The translations under genes were made by a program, and so were the position numbers. Positions 44,915 through 53,734 of a stretch of 64,000 nt of DNA are shown here, piece by piece. Under the pieces are notes generated by a model. That model searched no databases, had not been told where the DNA came from, and saw nothing but the letters and a program-made list of their open reading frames with translations. Source of the stretch: Bog-756 sp049517675 (GTDB taxonomy: Bacteria > Actinomycetota > Acidimicrobiia > Acidimicrobiales > RAAP-2); the NCBI GenBank assembly GCA_049517675.1, contig JBEKRV010000003.1, forward strand, positions 1 to 64,000. Direction: 5' to 3'. The stretch's first letter is position 1, and each line of letters starts with the position of its first letter.

Positions 44915-47341
44915 TTGACGCGTACTCGAACAATCGTGGTGATCGCGGCCGTCGCCGTGCTTGCCGCGGTGGGGATCACCTATGCGGTCACCAACGGGAA
45001 CGGATCGACCAGCCAGAACGAGGTGGCGGTCTTCAGCCGCGTCCAGACCCGGACCCTCCAGGACACGGTGACGCTGACCGGGACCCTGTCCCGCAAGTCG
45101 ATCCGCAACGTGGACGCCGCCAACGAGGGCCTCGTCAGCTCGGTGACCTCCTCGGACGGCGACGTCGTCCAGGCCGGGCAGGCCCCGTTCGCGATCGACG
45201 GACGCAACGCCGTCGCCGAGACCGGGTCCCTGCCGTTCTTCCGGTCACTGGTCCCCGGTGACTCGGGCCCCGACGTCCTGGAGTTGAAGCAGATCCTGGC
45301 CGGCGCCGGCGACTACCCGGGCACGATGGACGACAACTTCACCCAGCAGACCCAGTTCGCGCTGGCCCAGTGGCAGGCGCAGCAGGGCTACCCCAACTCG
45401 ACGCCCGCGAATCCCGAGGCGGTCACCGTCTCGTTGCAGCAGGGGACCGGGTACCAGCTGGGGACCCAGGACTCGGCGCCGCTGACCATCGGGCCCCCTG
45501 TGGCGCGGACCGATGCGGTCCGTGGCGGCACCGGACACCGGTCGGGCACCACCCTCGATTCCGCGGTGGCCCATGTCGGTGAGGTCCTCACCATCCAGTC
45601 GGTGGCCAGCCAGGTCACCCAGGGCATGGCCGCCGACTACGTCATCACCGCGTCGGCGCCGACCACCAGCGATCTCACCGTCGACCTGACGGCATCGGGG
45701 ACGGCGACCGGCCAGGACGTCGTGACCCCTCCCACCCAGGCGGTCATCCCGTCCGGTGCGAGCCAGACCTCGGTGTCGGTGCAGACCAGGGTGGGCACGG
45801 CCGTCGCCCCCGACACGGCGCTCACGATGTCCATCGCCGCCGGCTCGGGCTACTCGGTGGGGTCGCCCGCCAGCGCGTCGACCACCATCGTCAACACCAA
45901 CGTGCCGGCGCTGAGCATCTCGGGCGGGACCACGGTCTCGCCGGGCGGAGCGGCGACCCTCACCGTCACGGCGAACCAGACGCCGCTCCAGGCCACCCAG
46001 GTGCAGCTCGAGGTGACCGGGAGCGCCCAGCCGGGCACGGCGTACGACCCGGTGGACCCGGTGGTGACCCTCGGGGCCGGGCAGACCTCGGCGAACGTCA
46101 CCGTCGACACGCTGCCCACTTCGGTGATCCAACCGTCCACGTACGTGGTGGTGGCTCTCGAGCCGTCGCCCGGCGCCTACACCGTCTCGTCGCAGGGCTC
46201 CGCGGTCGTGACCATCGCCGGGAGCACCGCCCAGCCGACCGTCACGCTGACCTCGGCCACCACCTACCTCCAAAAGGGCGAGCCCTACGCGGTGGCGATC
46301 GGCCTGAGCCAGGCCATGAGCACCCCGCTGACCATCCAACTGTCCTACGGTGGCACCGCCGTCCAGGGTACGGACTTCGTCCCGCCGGCCGGCAGCATCG
46401 TGGTCCCGGCCGGCCAGACGTCGACGCAGGTCGAGATCCCCACCGTCACCGACGACACCGTCGAGCCGAACCAGATCCTCACGGTCTCGCTCGCCTCGAG
46501 CGGGTCCTACCATGTCGGCGATCCGAGCAGCGCGTCGGTCGTCATCACGTCGTCGGTGGTGCCCACGCTGACCATCTCGTCGAGCTCGGGGTCGGTCCCG
46601 CAGGGCGGTTCGGCCACCTTCGTCATCACGGCCAGTCAGGCTCCGACCAAGAACACCACCGTCAGCTTCGCCGTCGAGGGCACCGCCGAGCCCGGCCAGA
46701 ACTACGTCCCGGTGCCCGGCGCCGCCCTCCTCCTCGCCGGACAGACCCAGGTCTCGGTGGTGCTGCAGTCCATCCAGACCAACATCACGTTCGAGCCGAC
46801 CGACATGATCGTGGGGCAGTGGCCGACGAGGATCGGCACCGTCAACGTGAAGGCCGGCAACTCGGTGGCTCCCGGGGAGCCGATCCTGTCGCTGGTCGAG
46901 CCGGACCTGAGCGTCACGCTGCAGGCTTCGGCGGCAGAGCGCAGCAAGCTGGCCGTCGGACAGACGTGCACCGTCCAGATCGACGGGGAGAACACCCAGG
47001 GGAGCGGGGTCATCACCGAGCTCGACACCGACACCACCACGGTCGGGACCGCGCAGGTCTACGAGGGCACCATCGAGGTGACCGGCCTGTCCGGTGCCGA
47101 CGGCGCCCAGGTGTCGATCACGGTCGTGGACCAGCAGATCGACGACGCGCTGACCGTGCCGATCGCCGCGGTCAAACAGGACGGGACCGGAGCGGACGTC
47201 GTGCGCGTGGTCAACCTGGCCCGGGGTGGCCGGATCACCGAGGTGCCGGTGACCACCGGGCTGACCGAGGGCTCCTACATCCAGATCACGGGCGGTCTCC
47301 GGCTCGGGCAGCTGGTGATCGTGCAGGTAGCCTCGTCGTGA
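44915..47341 (+). CDS. Membrane-fusion (MacA/HlyD-like) adaptor with peptidoglycan-binding and Calx-beta-like domains
   Basis: The protein has 808 residues from TTG 44915. One N-terminal helix (7-24) anchors it. A PG_binding_1-like domain (PGDSGPDVLELKQILAG to LAQWQAQQGY, about 108-160) would touch the cell wall. Four beta-sandwich repeats of roughly 100 residues (about 200-620) follow, with patterns such as TAVQGTDFVPPAGSIVVPAG and SLASSGSYHVGDP, as in Calx-beta domains. The C-terminal 170 residues are the adaptor barrel (VVDQQIDDALTVPIAAV, VTTGLTEGSYIQITGGL). The Calx-beta insertion is unusual for this family. Confidence 0.82.
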   Translation: MTRTRTIVVIAAVAVLAAVGITYAVTNGNGSTSQNEVAVFSRVQTRTLQDTVTLTGTLSRKSIRNVDAANEGLVSSVTSSDGDVVQAGQAPFAIDGRNAVAETGSLPFFRSLVPGDSGPDVLELKQILAGAGDYPGTMDDNFTQQTQFALAQWQAQQGYPNSTPANPEAVTVSLQQGTGYQLGTQDSAPLTIGPPVARTDAVRGGTGHRSGTTLDSAVAHVGEVLTIQSVASQVTQGMAADYVITASAPTTSDLTVDLTASGTATGQDVVTPPTQAVIPSGASQTSVSVQTRVGTAVAPDTALTMSIAAGSGYSVGSPASASTTIVNTNVPALSISGGTTVSPGGAATLTVTANQTPLQATQVQLEVTGSAQPGTAYDPVDPVVTLGAGQTSANVTVDTLPTSVIQPSTYVVVALEPSPGAYTVSSQGSAVVTIAGSTAQPTVTLTSATTYLQKGEPYAVAIGLSQAMSTPLTIQLSYGGTAVQGTDFVPPAGSIVVPAGQTSTQVEIPTVTDDTVEPNQILTVSLASSGSYHVGDPSSASVVITSSVVPTLTISSSSGSVPQGGSATFVITASQAPTKNTTVSFAVEGTAEPGQNYVPVPGAALLLAGQTQVSVVLQSIQTNITFEPTDMIVGQWPTRIGTVNVKAGNSVAPGEPILSLVEPDLSVTLQASAAERSKLAVGQTCTVQIDGENTQGSGVITELDTDTTTVGTAQVYEGTIEVTGLSGADGAQVSITVVDQQIDDALTVPIAAVKQDGTGADVVRVVNLARGGRITEVPVTTGLTEGSYIQITGGLRLGQLVIVQVASS

Positions 47342-47371
47342 CCGGTGTGACGCCGTGAGGAGTCGGCGCCC

Positions 47372-48118
47372 GTGACCGGCACGATGGCCGACACACCGCC
47401 GTCCGGCACCGCCGCGGTGTCGAGGCACCCGCTCCTCGAGCTCGAGCAGGTGTCGCGCGTGTACGGCGAGGAGATCGAGGTCTACGCCCTCCGTGAGGTC
47501 TCGCTCCAGATCCACCCGGGCGAGTTCATGTCCATCGTGGGGCCGTCCGGGTCGGGCAAGTCCACCATGCTCGGTCTCCTCGGTGTCCTGGACCTCCCCA
47601 CCTCGGGCACCATCCGGGTGGCCGGACGAGACGTGAGCCTCCTCGACGATCCCACGCGCTCCAAGCTGCGGGGCGACTCGATCGGCTTCGTCTTCCAGCA
47701 GTTCCACCTCATCCCCCATCTCACCGCCCTCGGCAACGTGGAGACCGCGCTGCTCTACCGGGACATGCGGCCGAAGGAGCGCAAGGAGCGATGCTTCGCG
47801 GCACTGGAGGAGCTCGGCCTCGCCGCACGCGCCGATCACCGACCCGTGCAGATGTCGGGGGGTGAGCAGCAGCGGGTGGCGTTGGCCCGGGCCATCGTCA
47901 CCGAGCCGCTGATGATCCTGGCCGACGAGCCGACCGGCGCGCTCGACTCCACCAACGCCGCGCACGTGCTCGAGATCTTCTCCGACCTGCAGGCCCCCGA
48001 GCGGGCCGTGGTGATGGTCACCCACGATCCGACGGTGGCCCAGACGGCCCACCGCATGATCTCGATGAGGGACGGTCGGATCGTGGCGGACGAGCGGCGG
48101 ACGGTGGCCGCACGATGA
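47372..48118 (+). CDS. MacB/LolD-type ABC transporter ATPase
   Basis: The protein has 248 residues from GTG 47372 with GAGGAG 9 bases upstream. Walker A is GPSGSGKST (57-65), FVFQQFHLIPHLTALGNVE is the Q-loop region, MSGGEQQRVALARAI the signature, LMILADEPTGALD the Walker B, and VTHDPTVAQ the switch His. It powers the permease in the next gene, whose start overlaps its stop (ATGA). Confidence 0.94.
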   Translation: MTGTMADTPPSGTAAVSRHPLLELEQVSRVYGEEIEVYALREVSLQIHPGEFMSIVGPSGSGKSTMLGLLGVLDLPTSGTIRVAGRDVSLLDDPTRSKLRGDSIGFVFQQFHLIPHLTALGNVETALLYRDMRPKERKERCFAALEELGLAARADHRPVQMSGGEQQRVALARAIVTEPLMILADEPTGALDSTNAAHVLEIFSDLQAPERAVVMVTHDPTVAQTAHRMISMRDGRIVADERRTVAAR

Positions 48119-49299
48119 GCGACCTCGACGACCTGGTCGGGGTGGCCTGGTCCGGACTCCGGGCCCGCAAGATCCGGACCCTCCTGATCATGCTCGGACC
48201 GATCATCGGCGTGGCGGCGATGGTCAGCGCCGTCGGCCTGACCGAGAGTGCGAAGGGCGCCCTGCAGGCCCAGCTCTCCCAACTCGGCACCAACCTCATC
48301 ATCGCCCAGGCCGGGGGAAGCTTCGGGTCGCAGAACCCGACGTTCCCGAGCGACGCCGTCGAGCGGGTCGAGAACGTCTCCACCGTCACCAGCGCCTCGG
48401 CCACCACCAACCTCTCCGGGGTCATCGCGCTGCCGATCAAGGGTGCCAGCACCTACTACGAGGCGTTCCCGGTCCCGGTGCGGGCCGCCGACGACAACCT
48501 CCCGGCCGTCCTGGGCGTCTCGATGGTCAACGGGCGGTGGTTGGACCCGGCGGACACCCGGCTCCACACCCTCGCGGTCGTGCTCGGCGAGGGGATCGCC
48601 CAGCAGTACGGCTACCTGCCGGGCGAGAGCCGCACCATCTCGCTCAGCGGGACGAACTTCGGTGTCGTCGGCGTGCTCGGCCCGGTACCGCTCGACCCAC
48701 AGCTCGACAACGCCGCGTTCGTGACCCAGTGGGCCGCCCAGAACGTCTTCCACACCAACGGGCAACCCAACCAGCTCTACATCCGGTCCCAGCCGAACAC
48801 GACCCAGGCCACCGCCGACGTCATCCCCACCGCCATCAACCTGGGTGGATCGGTCCAGACGTCGACGCAGATCCCGAGCGACGTGCTCCAGGCCCAGGCC
48901 CAGGCCAACAAGACGCTCCAGCAGGTCGCCCTGCTCGCCGGCCTCCTGGCGCTGACCGTGGGCGGCATCGGCATCGCCAACGTGATGTCCATCTCGGTCA
49001 TCCAGCGGTCCCCCGAGATCGGCATCCGCCGCGCCGTCGGGCACAGCCGGTCCAAGATCGGGGCGCAGTTCCTCCTCGAGTCACTCTTCGTCGGCGTCCT
49101 CGGTGGGCTGATCGGCGCCGTGCTGGGGGTGGTCATCGTGTACTCGGTGTCCGCGTTCGCGGGCTGGACCGTCGTCATCGACTACGGGGAGATCCCGATC
49201 TGGATGGGCCTGGCGCTGCTCGTCTCCATCACGGCCGGGCTCTACCCGTCGATCAAGGCGGCGCGCCTCGAACCGCTCGAGACGCTCCGCCTGGGCTGA
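48115..49299 (+). CDS. MacB/FtsX-type ABC permease
   Basis: The protein has 394 residues. One N-terminal helix, a large outer domain (about residues 45-270, starting LIIAQAGGSFG) and three C-terminal helices give the MacB layout. LLALTVGGIGIANVMSISVI and RSPEIGIRRAVGHSR are the conserved FtsX-family parts. With the ATPase and the adaptor it would form a mechanotransmission-type exporter of a peptide, lipid or lipoprotein. The lipoprotein at 44224 may be a component or cargo. Confidence 0.92.
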   Translation: MSDLDDLVGVAWSGLRARKIRTLLIMLGPIIGVAAMVSAVGLTESAKGALQAQLSQLGTNLIIAQAGGSFGSQNPTFPSDAVERVENVSTVTSASATTNLSGVIALPIKGASTYYEAFPVPVRAADDNLPAVLGVSMVNGRWLDPADTRLHTLAVVLGEGIAQQYGYLPGESRTISLSGTNFGVVGVLGPVPLDPQLDNAAFVTQWAAQNVFHTNGQPNQLYIRSQPNTTQATADVIPTAINLGGSVQTSTQIPSDVLQAQAQANKTLQQVALLAGLLALTVGGIGIANVMSISVIQRSPEIGIRRAVGHSRSKIGAQFLLESLFVGVLGGLIGAVLGVVIVYSVSAFAGWTVVIDYGEIPIWMGLALLVSITAGLYPSIKAARLEPLETLRLG

Positions 49300-49383
49300 G
49301 CGTGGCGGCCGGACACCGACGGTGACCGGGCCGGGCGCCGTCACCACCCGGCCGACGGCGGAGACCGGGATCGAGCGTCGCGC

Positions 49384-51600
49384 GTGACGTCGGCCCCCCA
49401 CCCCGACCCCGCCGGGCCCGTCGCGGTCGGCGGGCGATCCGACCGGGAGCTCGCCTTCTTCCCCCAGTGGCTGGTCGTGGCGGCCGCCGTCCTGTGGAAC
49501 TACTGGTGGCTGCGGGCCGAGACGGTCGAGGTCGCCATGCTCGACGACAGCTCGGTCCACGAGCAGATGGTCCGCTTCGCCACGACCCGCCTGGGCGAGG
49601 GCCATCTTCCCCAGACCAGCTGGTTCCCGTACCTCGGGCTCGGATCACCCCAGTCCCTCCACTACCAGAGCCTCCCGTCCACCGTCACCGGCGCGGTGGG
49701 TCTCGTCCTCGGCCCGGACCGCGCGTTCTCGTGGAGCCTCTACCTCCTGGTGTCGCTCTGGCCGGTGAGCGTCTACCTGGGGGCCCGCGCCTTCCGGTGG
49801 GGCCGGTGGACCGCGGCGATGGCGGCGCTGGTGTCCCCGTTCATCGTCAGCACCATCGGAGTCGGGTACGAGACGAGGGCCTATCTCTGGATCGGCTTCG
49901 GGGTCTGGACCCAACTGTGGGCCATGTGGACCCTGCCCCTGGCCTGGGGCTACTGCTGGCGGGCGATCAGCGAGGGACGCCGCGCCGGGACCGCCATCGT
50001 CTTCGCCTCGTTGACGGTGATGCTCCACTTCGAGACGGGCTACCTGGCGCTGCTGCCGATCGCGTTGTTTCCGTGGCTGGCCCGTTCGGGGCTGCGAGCC
50101 AGGATCGGCCGGGCGGTGGTGGTGCTGGCCGGCACGCTCGCCGCCACTGCCTGGGTGACCGTGCCCCTCCTGCTCTCCAGCCGCTGGGCGTCCGTCAACG
50201 AGATCCTGCGGGGGACGCCGCTCGAGAACGGATACGGGGCCCGGGAGGTCTCGGGATGGCTCGTCTCCGGACAGCTCCTCGATGCCGGTCGCCTCCCGGT
50301 CGTCACGGTGCTCGCCGGAGTGGGCCTGGTGGCCTGCGTCGTCCGGATCCGGCGGGACGAGCGGGGCCGGGCACTGATCGTGCTGCTGGCCATGAGCCTG
50401 CTGCTCTCGTTCGGGAGGACCACCTTCGGCTCGCTGGTGGACGTCATCCCCGGGAGCACCGACATCTTCATGCGACGGTTCATGATGGGCATCCAACTCA
50501 CCTGCGTGCTGCTGGCCGGCGTCGGGGCGGTGGCCGTGGGAACCCTCGCCCTCGGGGCCGCGCGCCGATGGACGGGCGCCGCGCGGAGCGGACCCACCGC
50601 CACCGGCAGGGCCCGGACCGCCGCGGTCGTGGCCGCGGTCGCGCTGGTGGTCGCCGTGCTGGCGCCGGCGTGGAGCCAGTCCGCCCGGACGGCCGACGAG
50701 AACACCAGGGCCATCCGTGCCCAGGAGACCGCCGACCGCGACCAGGGCGCGGTCATCGCCCCGCTGCTCGACCTGGTGCGTCGCACGGGGTCCGGCCGGG
50801 TCTATGCGGGCCTCCCCGACAACTGGGGGGCCGATTTCCTGGTCGGAGCGGTTCCGGTGTTCAAGTACCTGGAGAGCCAGGACATCGACGAAGTCGGCTA
50901 CACACTGCGGACCGCGTCGCTCATGACCGATCCGGAGTACTACTTCGACCAGTCCAACCCGGGGGACTACGCGCTGTTCGGGATCCACTACCTCCTGGTG
51001 CCGGCGGGAACCGAACCACCGGTGCCCGCCCGCCTGGTCATGGTCCGTTCCCCCTACGCCCTGTGGGAGCTCCCGTCGGTGGGGTACCTGTCCGTGGCCC
51101 GTTCCGTGGGCACCGTCGCCGAGGACCGTGCCGACGTCGGCTCGGAGTCGGTGCCCTTCCTCCGATCCGACCTGCCCGGCGAGGGGGCGACCCTGCTGGT
51201 GGACTGGGCCGGTGCCCCACCGGCGGCGGGCCCGACCCGGGATCGGGCCGCCCCCGGGGGTCGGGCCGGACGGGTGGTGGCCGAGCAGGCCCGCCTCGCC
51301 CAGGGCCGGGTCGAGGGCGTCGTCCGGATGCGCTTCCCGGGCCTGGTGGTGCTGTCGGCGTCGTACGACCCCGGGTGGCAGGTGACGGTCGACGGTCGGG
51401 CGGCCACGCCGGTCATGGTGGCGCCGGCCCTGGTGGCGGTGCACGTCGGGTCCGGGACCCACCGGGTGTCCTTCCGGTACGTGGGGTTCGCCCACTACCT
51501 CCCACTCCTGGTCCTGTCGCTCGTCGTCCTGGCCGGCTCGGTGGTCTACGACGTCCGGCGTTCCGGCCGGTCCCGCCGCGACCCCGGTGGCGGGTCCTAG
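49384..51600 (+). CDS. YfhO-like large membrane protein
   Basis: The protein has 738 residues from GTG 49384. About twelve membrane helices (residues 25-450) precede an outer domain. MLDDSSVHEQMVRFATTRLG and an early acidic loop recall GT-C enzymes. Near the C terminus VLSASYDPGWQVTVDGR and VGSGTHRVSFRYVG, with a last helix, are typical of YfhO-type proteins implicated in glycosylation of wall polymers. It follows the ABC operon by 84 bases; a link is not proven. Confidence 0.78.
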   Translation: MTSAPHPDPAGPVAVGGRSDRELAFFPQWLVVAAAVLWNYWWLRAETVEVAMLDDSSVHEQMVRFATTRLGEGHLPQTSWFPYLGLGSPQSLHYQSLPSTVTGAVGLVLGPDRAFSWSLYLLVSLWPVSVYLGARAFRWGRWTAAMAALVSPFIVSTIGVGYETRAYLWIGFGVWTQLWAMWTLPLAWGYCWRAISEGRRAGTAIVFASLTVMLHFETGYLALLPIALFPWLARSGLRARIGRAVVVLAGTLAATAWVTVPLLLSSRWASVNEILRGTPLENGYGAREVSGWLVSGQLLDAGRLPVVTVLAGVGLVACVVRIRRDERGRALIVLLAMSLLLSFGRTTFGSLVDVIPGSTDIFMRRFMMGIQLTCVLLAGVGAVAVGTLALGAARRWTGAARSGPTATGRARTAAVVAAVALVVAVLAPAWSQSARTADENTRAIRAQETADRDQGAVIAPLLDLVRRTGSGRVYAGLPDNWGADFLVGAVPVFKYLESQDIDEVGYTLRTASLMTDPEYYFDQSNPGDYALFGIHYLLVPAGTEPPVPARLVMVRSPYALWELPSVGYLSVARSVGTVAEDRADVGSESVPFLRSDLPGEGATLLVDWAGAPPAAGPTRDRAAPGGRAGRVVAEQARLAQGRVEGVVRMRFPGLVVLSASYDPGWQVTVDGRAATPVMVAPALVAVHVGSGTHRVSFRYVGFAHYLPLLVLSLVVLAGSVVYDVRRSGRSRRDPGGGS

Positions 51601-52091
51601 CCGGCACCGCCCCCACCGGCCCCCGCTCCGCCACCGGCCCCCGCTCCGCCACCGGCCGAGGGGGAGCCTCCGGTGCCCGCCGCGCCGCCGCCCGCCGCAC
51701 CGCCGGTCCCGGTGTCGCCGCTCCCCGTCGACCCCGGGGCGGAGCCGACCGAACCGCTGTTGCCGACAGCCGAGCCCCCGGTCGCCGCGGAGGAGCCGGA
51801 GGTGGCCCCGCCGGCCCCGGTGTCGCCGCTCCCCGTCGACCCCGAGCCGGCGGACGGGGTGGACGCTCCGGTGTTGCCGGACGACCCGGACGAGCCGGAG
51901 CCGGCGGTCACGCCCAGTCCGTTCGGATTGGAACCCAGCGGTCCGCTGTAGGAGCCGCCTCCGCCCGCCCCCGAGCTCGTCAGGGCGATGGTCACGCCGA
52001 CGGCCACCAGTACCGCCAGGCCGACTCCGGCGACGGCGGCTGGACGCGTCGACCACCAGTGGCGGTCGCGGACCGGGGTCTCCTCACCCAT
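51597..52091 (-). CDS. Single-pass membrane protein with Gly/Ser/Ala-rich tail
   Basis: The protein has 164 residues. The stop overlaps that of the convergent YfhO-like gene. A short cytoplasmic head, one helix (AAVAGVGLAVLVAVGVTIAL, about 18-37) and a disordered Gly/Ser/Thr/Ala tail follow, ending in GAGAGGG repeats. No family is recognised. Its plan is the same as that of the protein at 19138-19572, though the sequences are not otherwise alike. Low complexity leaves some doubt that it is a gene. Confidence 0.55.
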   Translation of the reverse strand: MGEETPVRDRHWWSTRPAAVAGVGLAVLVAVGVTIALTSSGAGGGGSYSGPLGSNPNGLGVTAGSGSSGSSGNTGASTPSAGSGSTGSGDTGAGGATSGSSAATGGSAVGNSGSVGSAPGSTGSGDTGTGGAAGGGAAGTGGSPSAGGGAGAGGGAGAGGGGAG

Positions 52092-52336
52092 CCGTGACCT
52101 GCATCGTCATCGTCCCGGTCGGCCGGCTGGCTCGAGGTCCCACGGCACCGAGCATGCCAGAACGTCGTGGTGGGAGTGGGCCCTCGCCCGGTCGGGCACG
52201 GCGGGCCGGGGCACGGACGTCGCCCCGTTCCCCGGCCGCCACCCGGAAGACGCCGGAGGCGAGAGGGCCGCCGGGCCCGGAGCACGGTGGCGGGACCGTG
52301 CTCGACGGGCCGGGCGGCGAGTGGCACGGTACCACG

Positions 52337-52356
52337 CTGTAAACACCCATTTACAG
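52337..52356. promoter_or_regulatory. CTGTAAA-N6-TTTACAG inverted repeat
   Basis: Two perfect 7-base arms are separated by CACCCA in an AT-rich patch. It lies in the 281 bases between the HTH gene's 3' end and the start of the Gly-rich membrane protein gene. It resembles an operator for a dimeric repressor, possibly with a promoter for the minus-strand gene at 52091. Confidence 0.55.
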
Positions 52357-52372
52357 ACCTTGCCGCGGTGGC

Positions 52373-52747
52373 TCAACGGCGTGGCGCCGATGCCGATCCC
52401 GTACGGGCCCGGGCATCCTTCACGAACCGGTTCGCCAGCTGGCGGGTGACGCCGAAGGTCTCGCCGATCTCGGCCGTGGACAGACCCTCGGCGAGGAGGG
52501 CGGCCGTGATCGAAATCCGGATCTCGCGACGTACCGCCTCGAATTCGTCGAGGCGCTGGGTGAGGTCCCGGCTCAGCTCGGCAGAGCCCGACCGCCGCAT
52601 CTTGTCGGCCATGGTGATGCCGCTCTGGAGGGTGGCGATGTCGGTGTCGCTCGACGCGATCTGGTTCTGGAGGCCGGCGATGAGCCGGTTCGTCGCCACC
52701 CGGTACCGCCTCACGTCGGCGATGACTCTCTCGATGTGGTCCGCCAT
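52373..52747 (-). CDS. Small helix-turn-helix protein
   Basis: The protein has 124 residues from ATG 52747. A helical first half (HIERVIADVRRYRVATNRL to MADKMRRSGS) could form a coiled coil. The second half has a clear helix-turn-helix: LLAEGLSTAEIGETFGVTRQ followed by LANRFVKDAR. It looks like a small DNA-binding protein of unknown target. The CTGTAAA palindrome 17 bases past its stop is a candidate site but is on the wrong side for simple autoregulation. Confidence 0.75.
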   Translation of the reverse strand: MADHIERVIADVRRYRVATNRLIAGLQNQIASSDTDIATLQSGITMADKMRRSGSAELSRDLTQRLDEFEAVRREIRISITAALLAEGLSTAEIGETFGVTRQLANRFVKDARARTGSASAPRR

Positions 52748-52838
52748 GGGGGAGACACTAGGTTGCCGGGGTCGGTCGGGTCGCACCGGCGGTCGGCCCT
52801 CGTTCGGATCCGTGCACCGGCCGCGACGCCGGGGCGGG

Positions 52839-53633
52839 CTACCTCAGGACCCAGCGGGGCCGTGACCAGATCTGCCAGTGCTCGAGGGTCACGTAACCCT
52901 CCTGCTCGTAGAGGTGCTTGCCCGCGTCGGTGGCCATCAGCAGCGCGACCGGGATGCCTTCGGCCAGCCAGTGGGCGGCGGACGCGCGGAGCAGCCTCCG
53001 GCCGTACCCGGCCCGCTGGTTCTGCGGTGCGGTGGCCAGCGCCCAGCACACGCAGAACCTGCCGTCGACGTAGCGGTCCGCCAGACAGCACAGCATGGTG
53101 CCGTCCTCGAAGAGTCCCCAGAGCCGGCAGTCCTCGCGCTCCAGCGCGTCCTCGGCGAAGACGATGGCACCGACCTCGTCCGGCACCCCGAACGCCGTCG
53201 AGGTCAGCCGCCGGGCTTCGGCCAGCTCGTGGCGCTCCAGTCGCCGGACGTGGGGGTCGTCCTCGGCCGGGCCGTGGTCCTTCCCCATGAAGGGCCGGGC
53301 GCCGATGCAGACCCAGCCGGCCTCGCGGAGCGGGTCGGCCGCAGCCAGTCCGGCCCCGGCCAGCATGATCAGCGAAGGGACCTCGGCCCGGAGCACCTCG
53401 TCGAGTACCGCCGGTGCAACCTCGGCGCCGCGTTCCCCGTGGATCAGCGCCAGGTTGTAGTCGACGAAGGCGGTCTGGCTGAGTGCGATCCACCAGTCGT
53501 CCTCGACCTGGTGGCGGGTGGATCCGGCCCAGATCGCCGTGCCGAGGCCGTACCCGGTGCGGGCCAGGGGCAGGTCGGCGTAGGCAACAGGATTCAGTGA
53601 TGCGTCCACGGGACCTGGCTCTCGTTCTGGCAT
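52839..53633 (-). CDS. GNAT-family N-acetyltransferase
   Basis: The protein has 264 residues. The C-terminal half is the GNAT core: VCWALATAPQNQRAGYGRRL carries the acetyl-CoA loop (QRAGYG), then ALLMATDAGKHLYEQEGYV. The N-terminal half (about 120 residues) is a degenerate second GNAT-like region. The substrate is unknown. It precedes the HTH gene on the same strand by 91 bases. Confidence 0.83.
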   Translation of the reverse strand: MPEREPGPVDASLNPVAYADLPLARTGYGLGTAIWAGSTRHQVEDDWWIALSQTAFVDYNLALIHGERGAEVAPAVLDEVLRAEVPSLIMLAGAGLAAADPLREAGWVCIGARPFMGKDHGPAEDDPHVRRLERHELAEARRLTSTAFGVPDEVGAIVFAEDALEREDCRLWGLFEDGTMLCCLADRYVDGRFCVCWALATAPQNQRAGYGRRLLRASAAHWLAEGIPVALLMATDAGKHLYEQEGYVTLEHWQIWSRPRWVLR

Positions 53634-53734
53634 CGGGCGGCCGCGCTCGGGCCGCCCCGAGCTTCGAGGACAGTCTGCCAGCCGTCACCCGGTGAGCGGT
53701 GGCTATCGTCCGGGGCCACCGGGCCTCCCGAGCC

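Noticed and set aside
45245..48052. 935-codon minus-strand frame opposite the adaptor and ATPase genes
   Set aside because: Antisense shadow: low-complexity Gly/Arg/Asp/His translation over genes with clear conserved domains.
49467..52097. 876-codon plus-strand frame overlapping the YfhO-like gene
   Set aside because: Out-of-frame shadow with Arg/Gly/Pro runs; the other frame has membrane helices and a YfhO-type C terminus.
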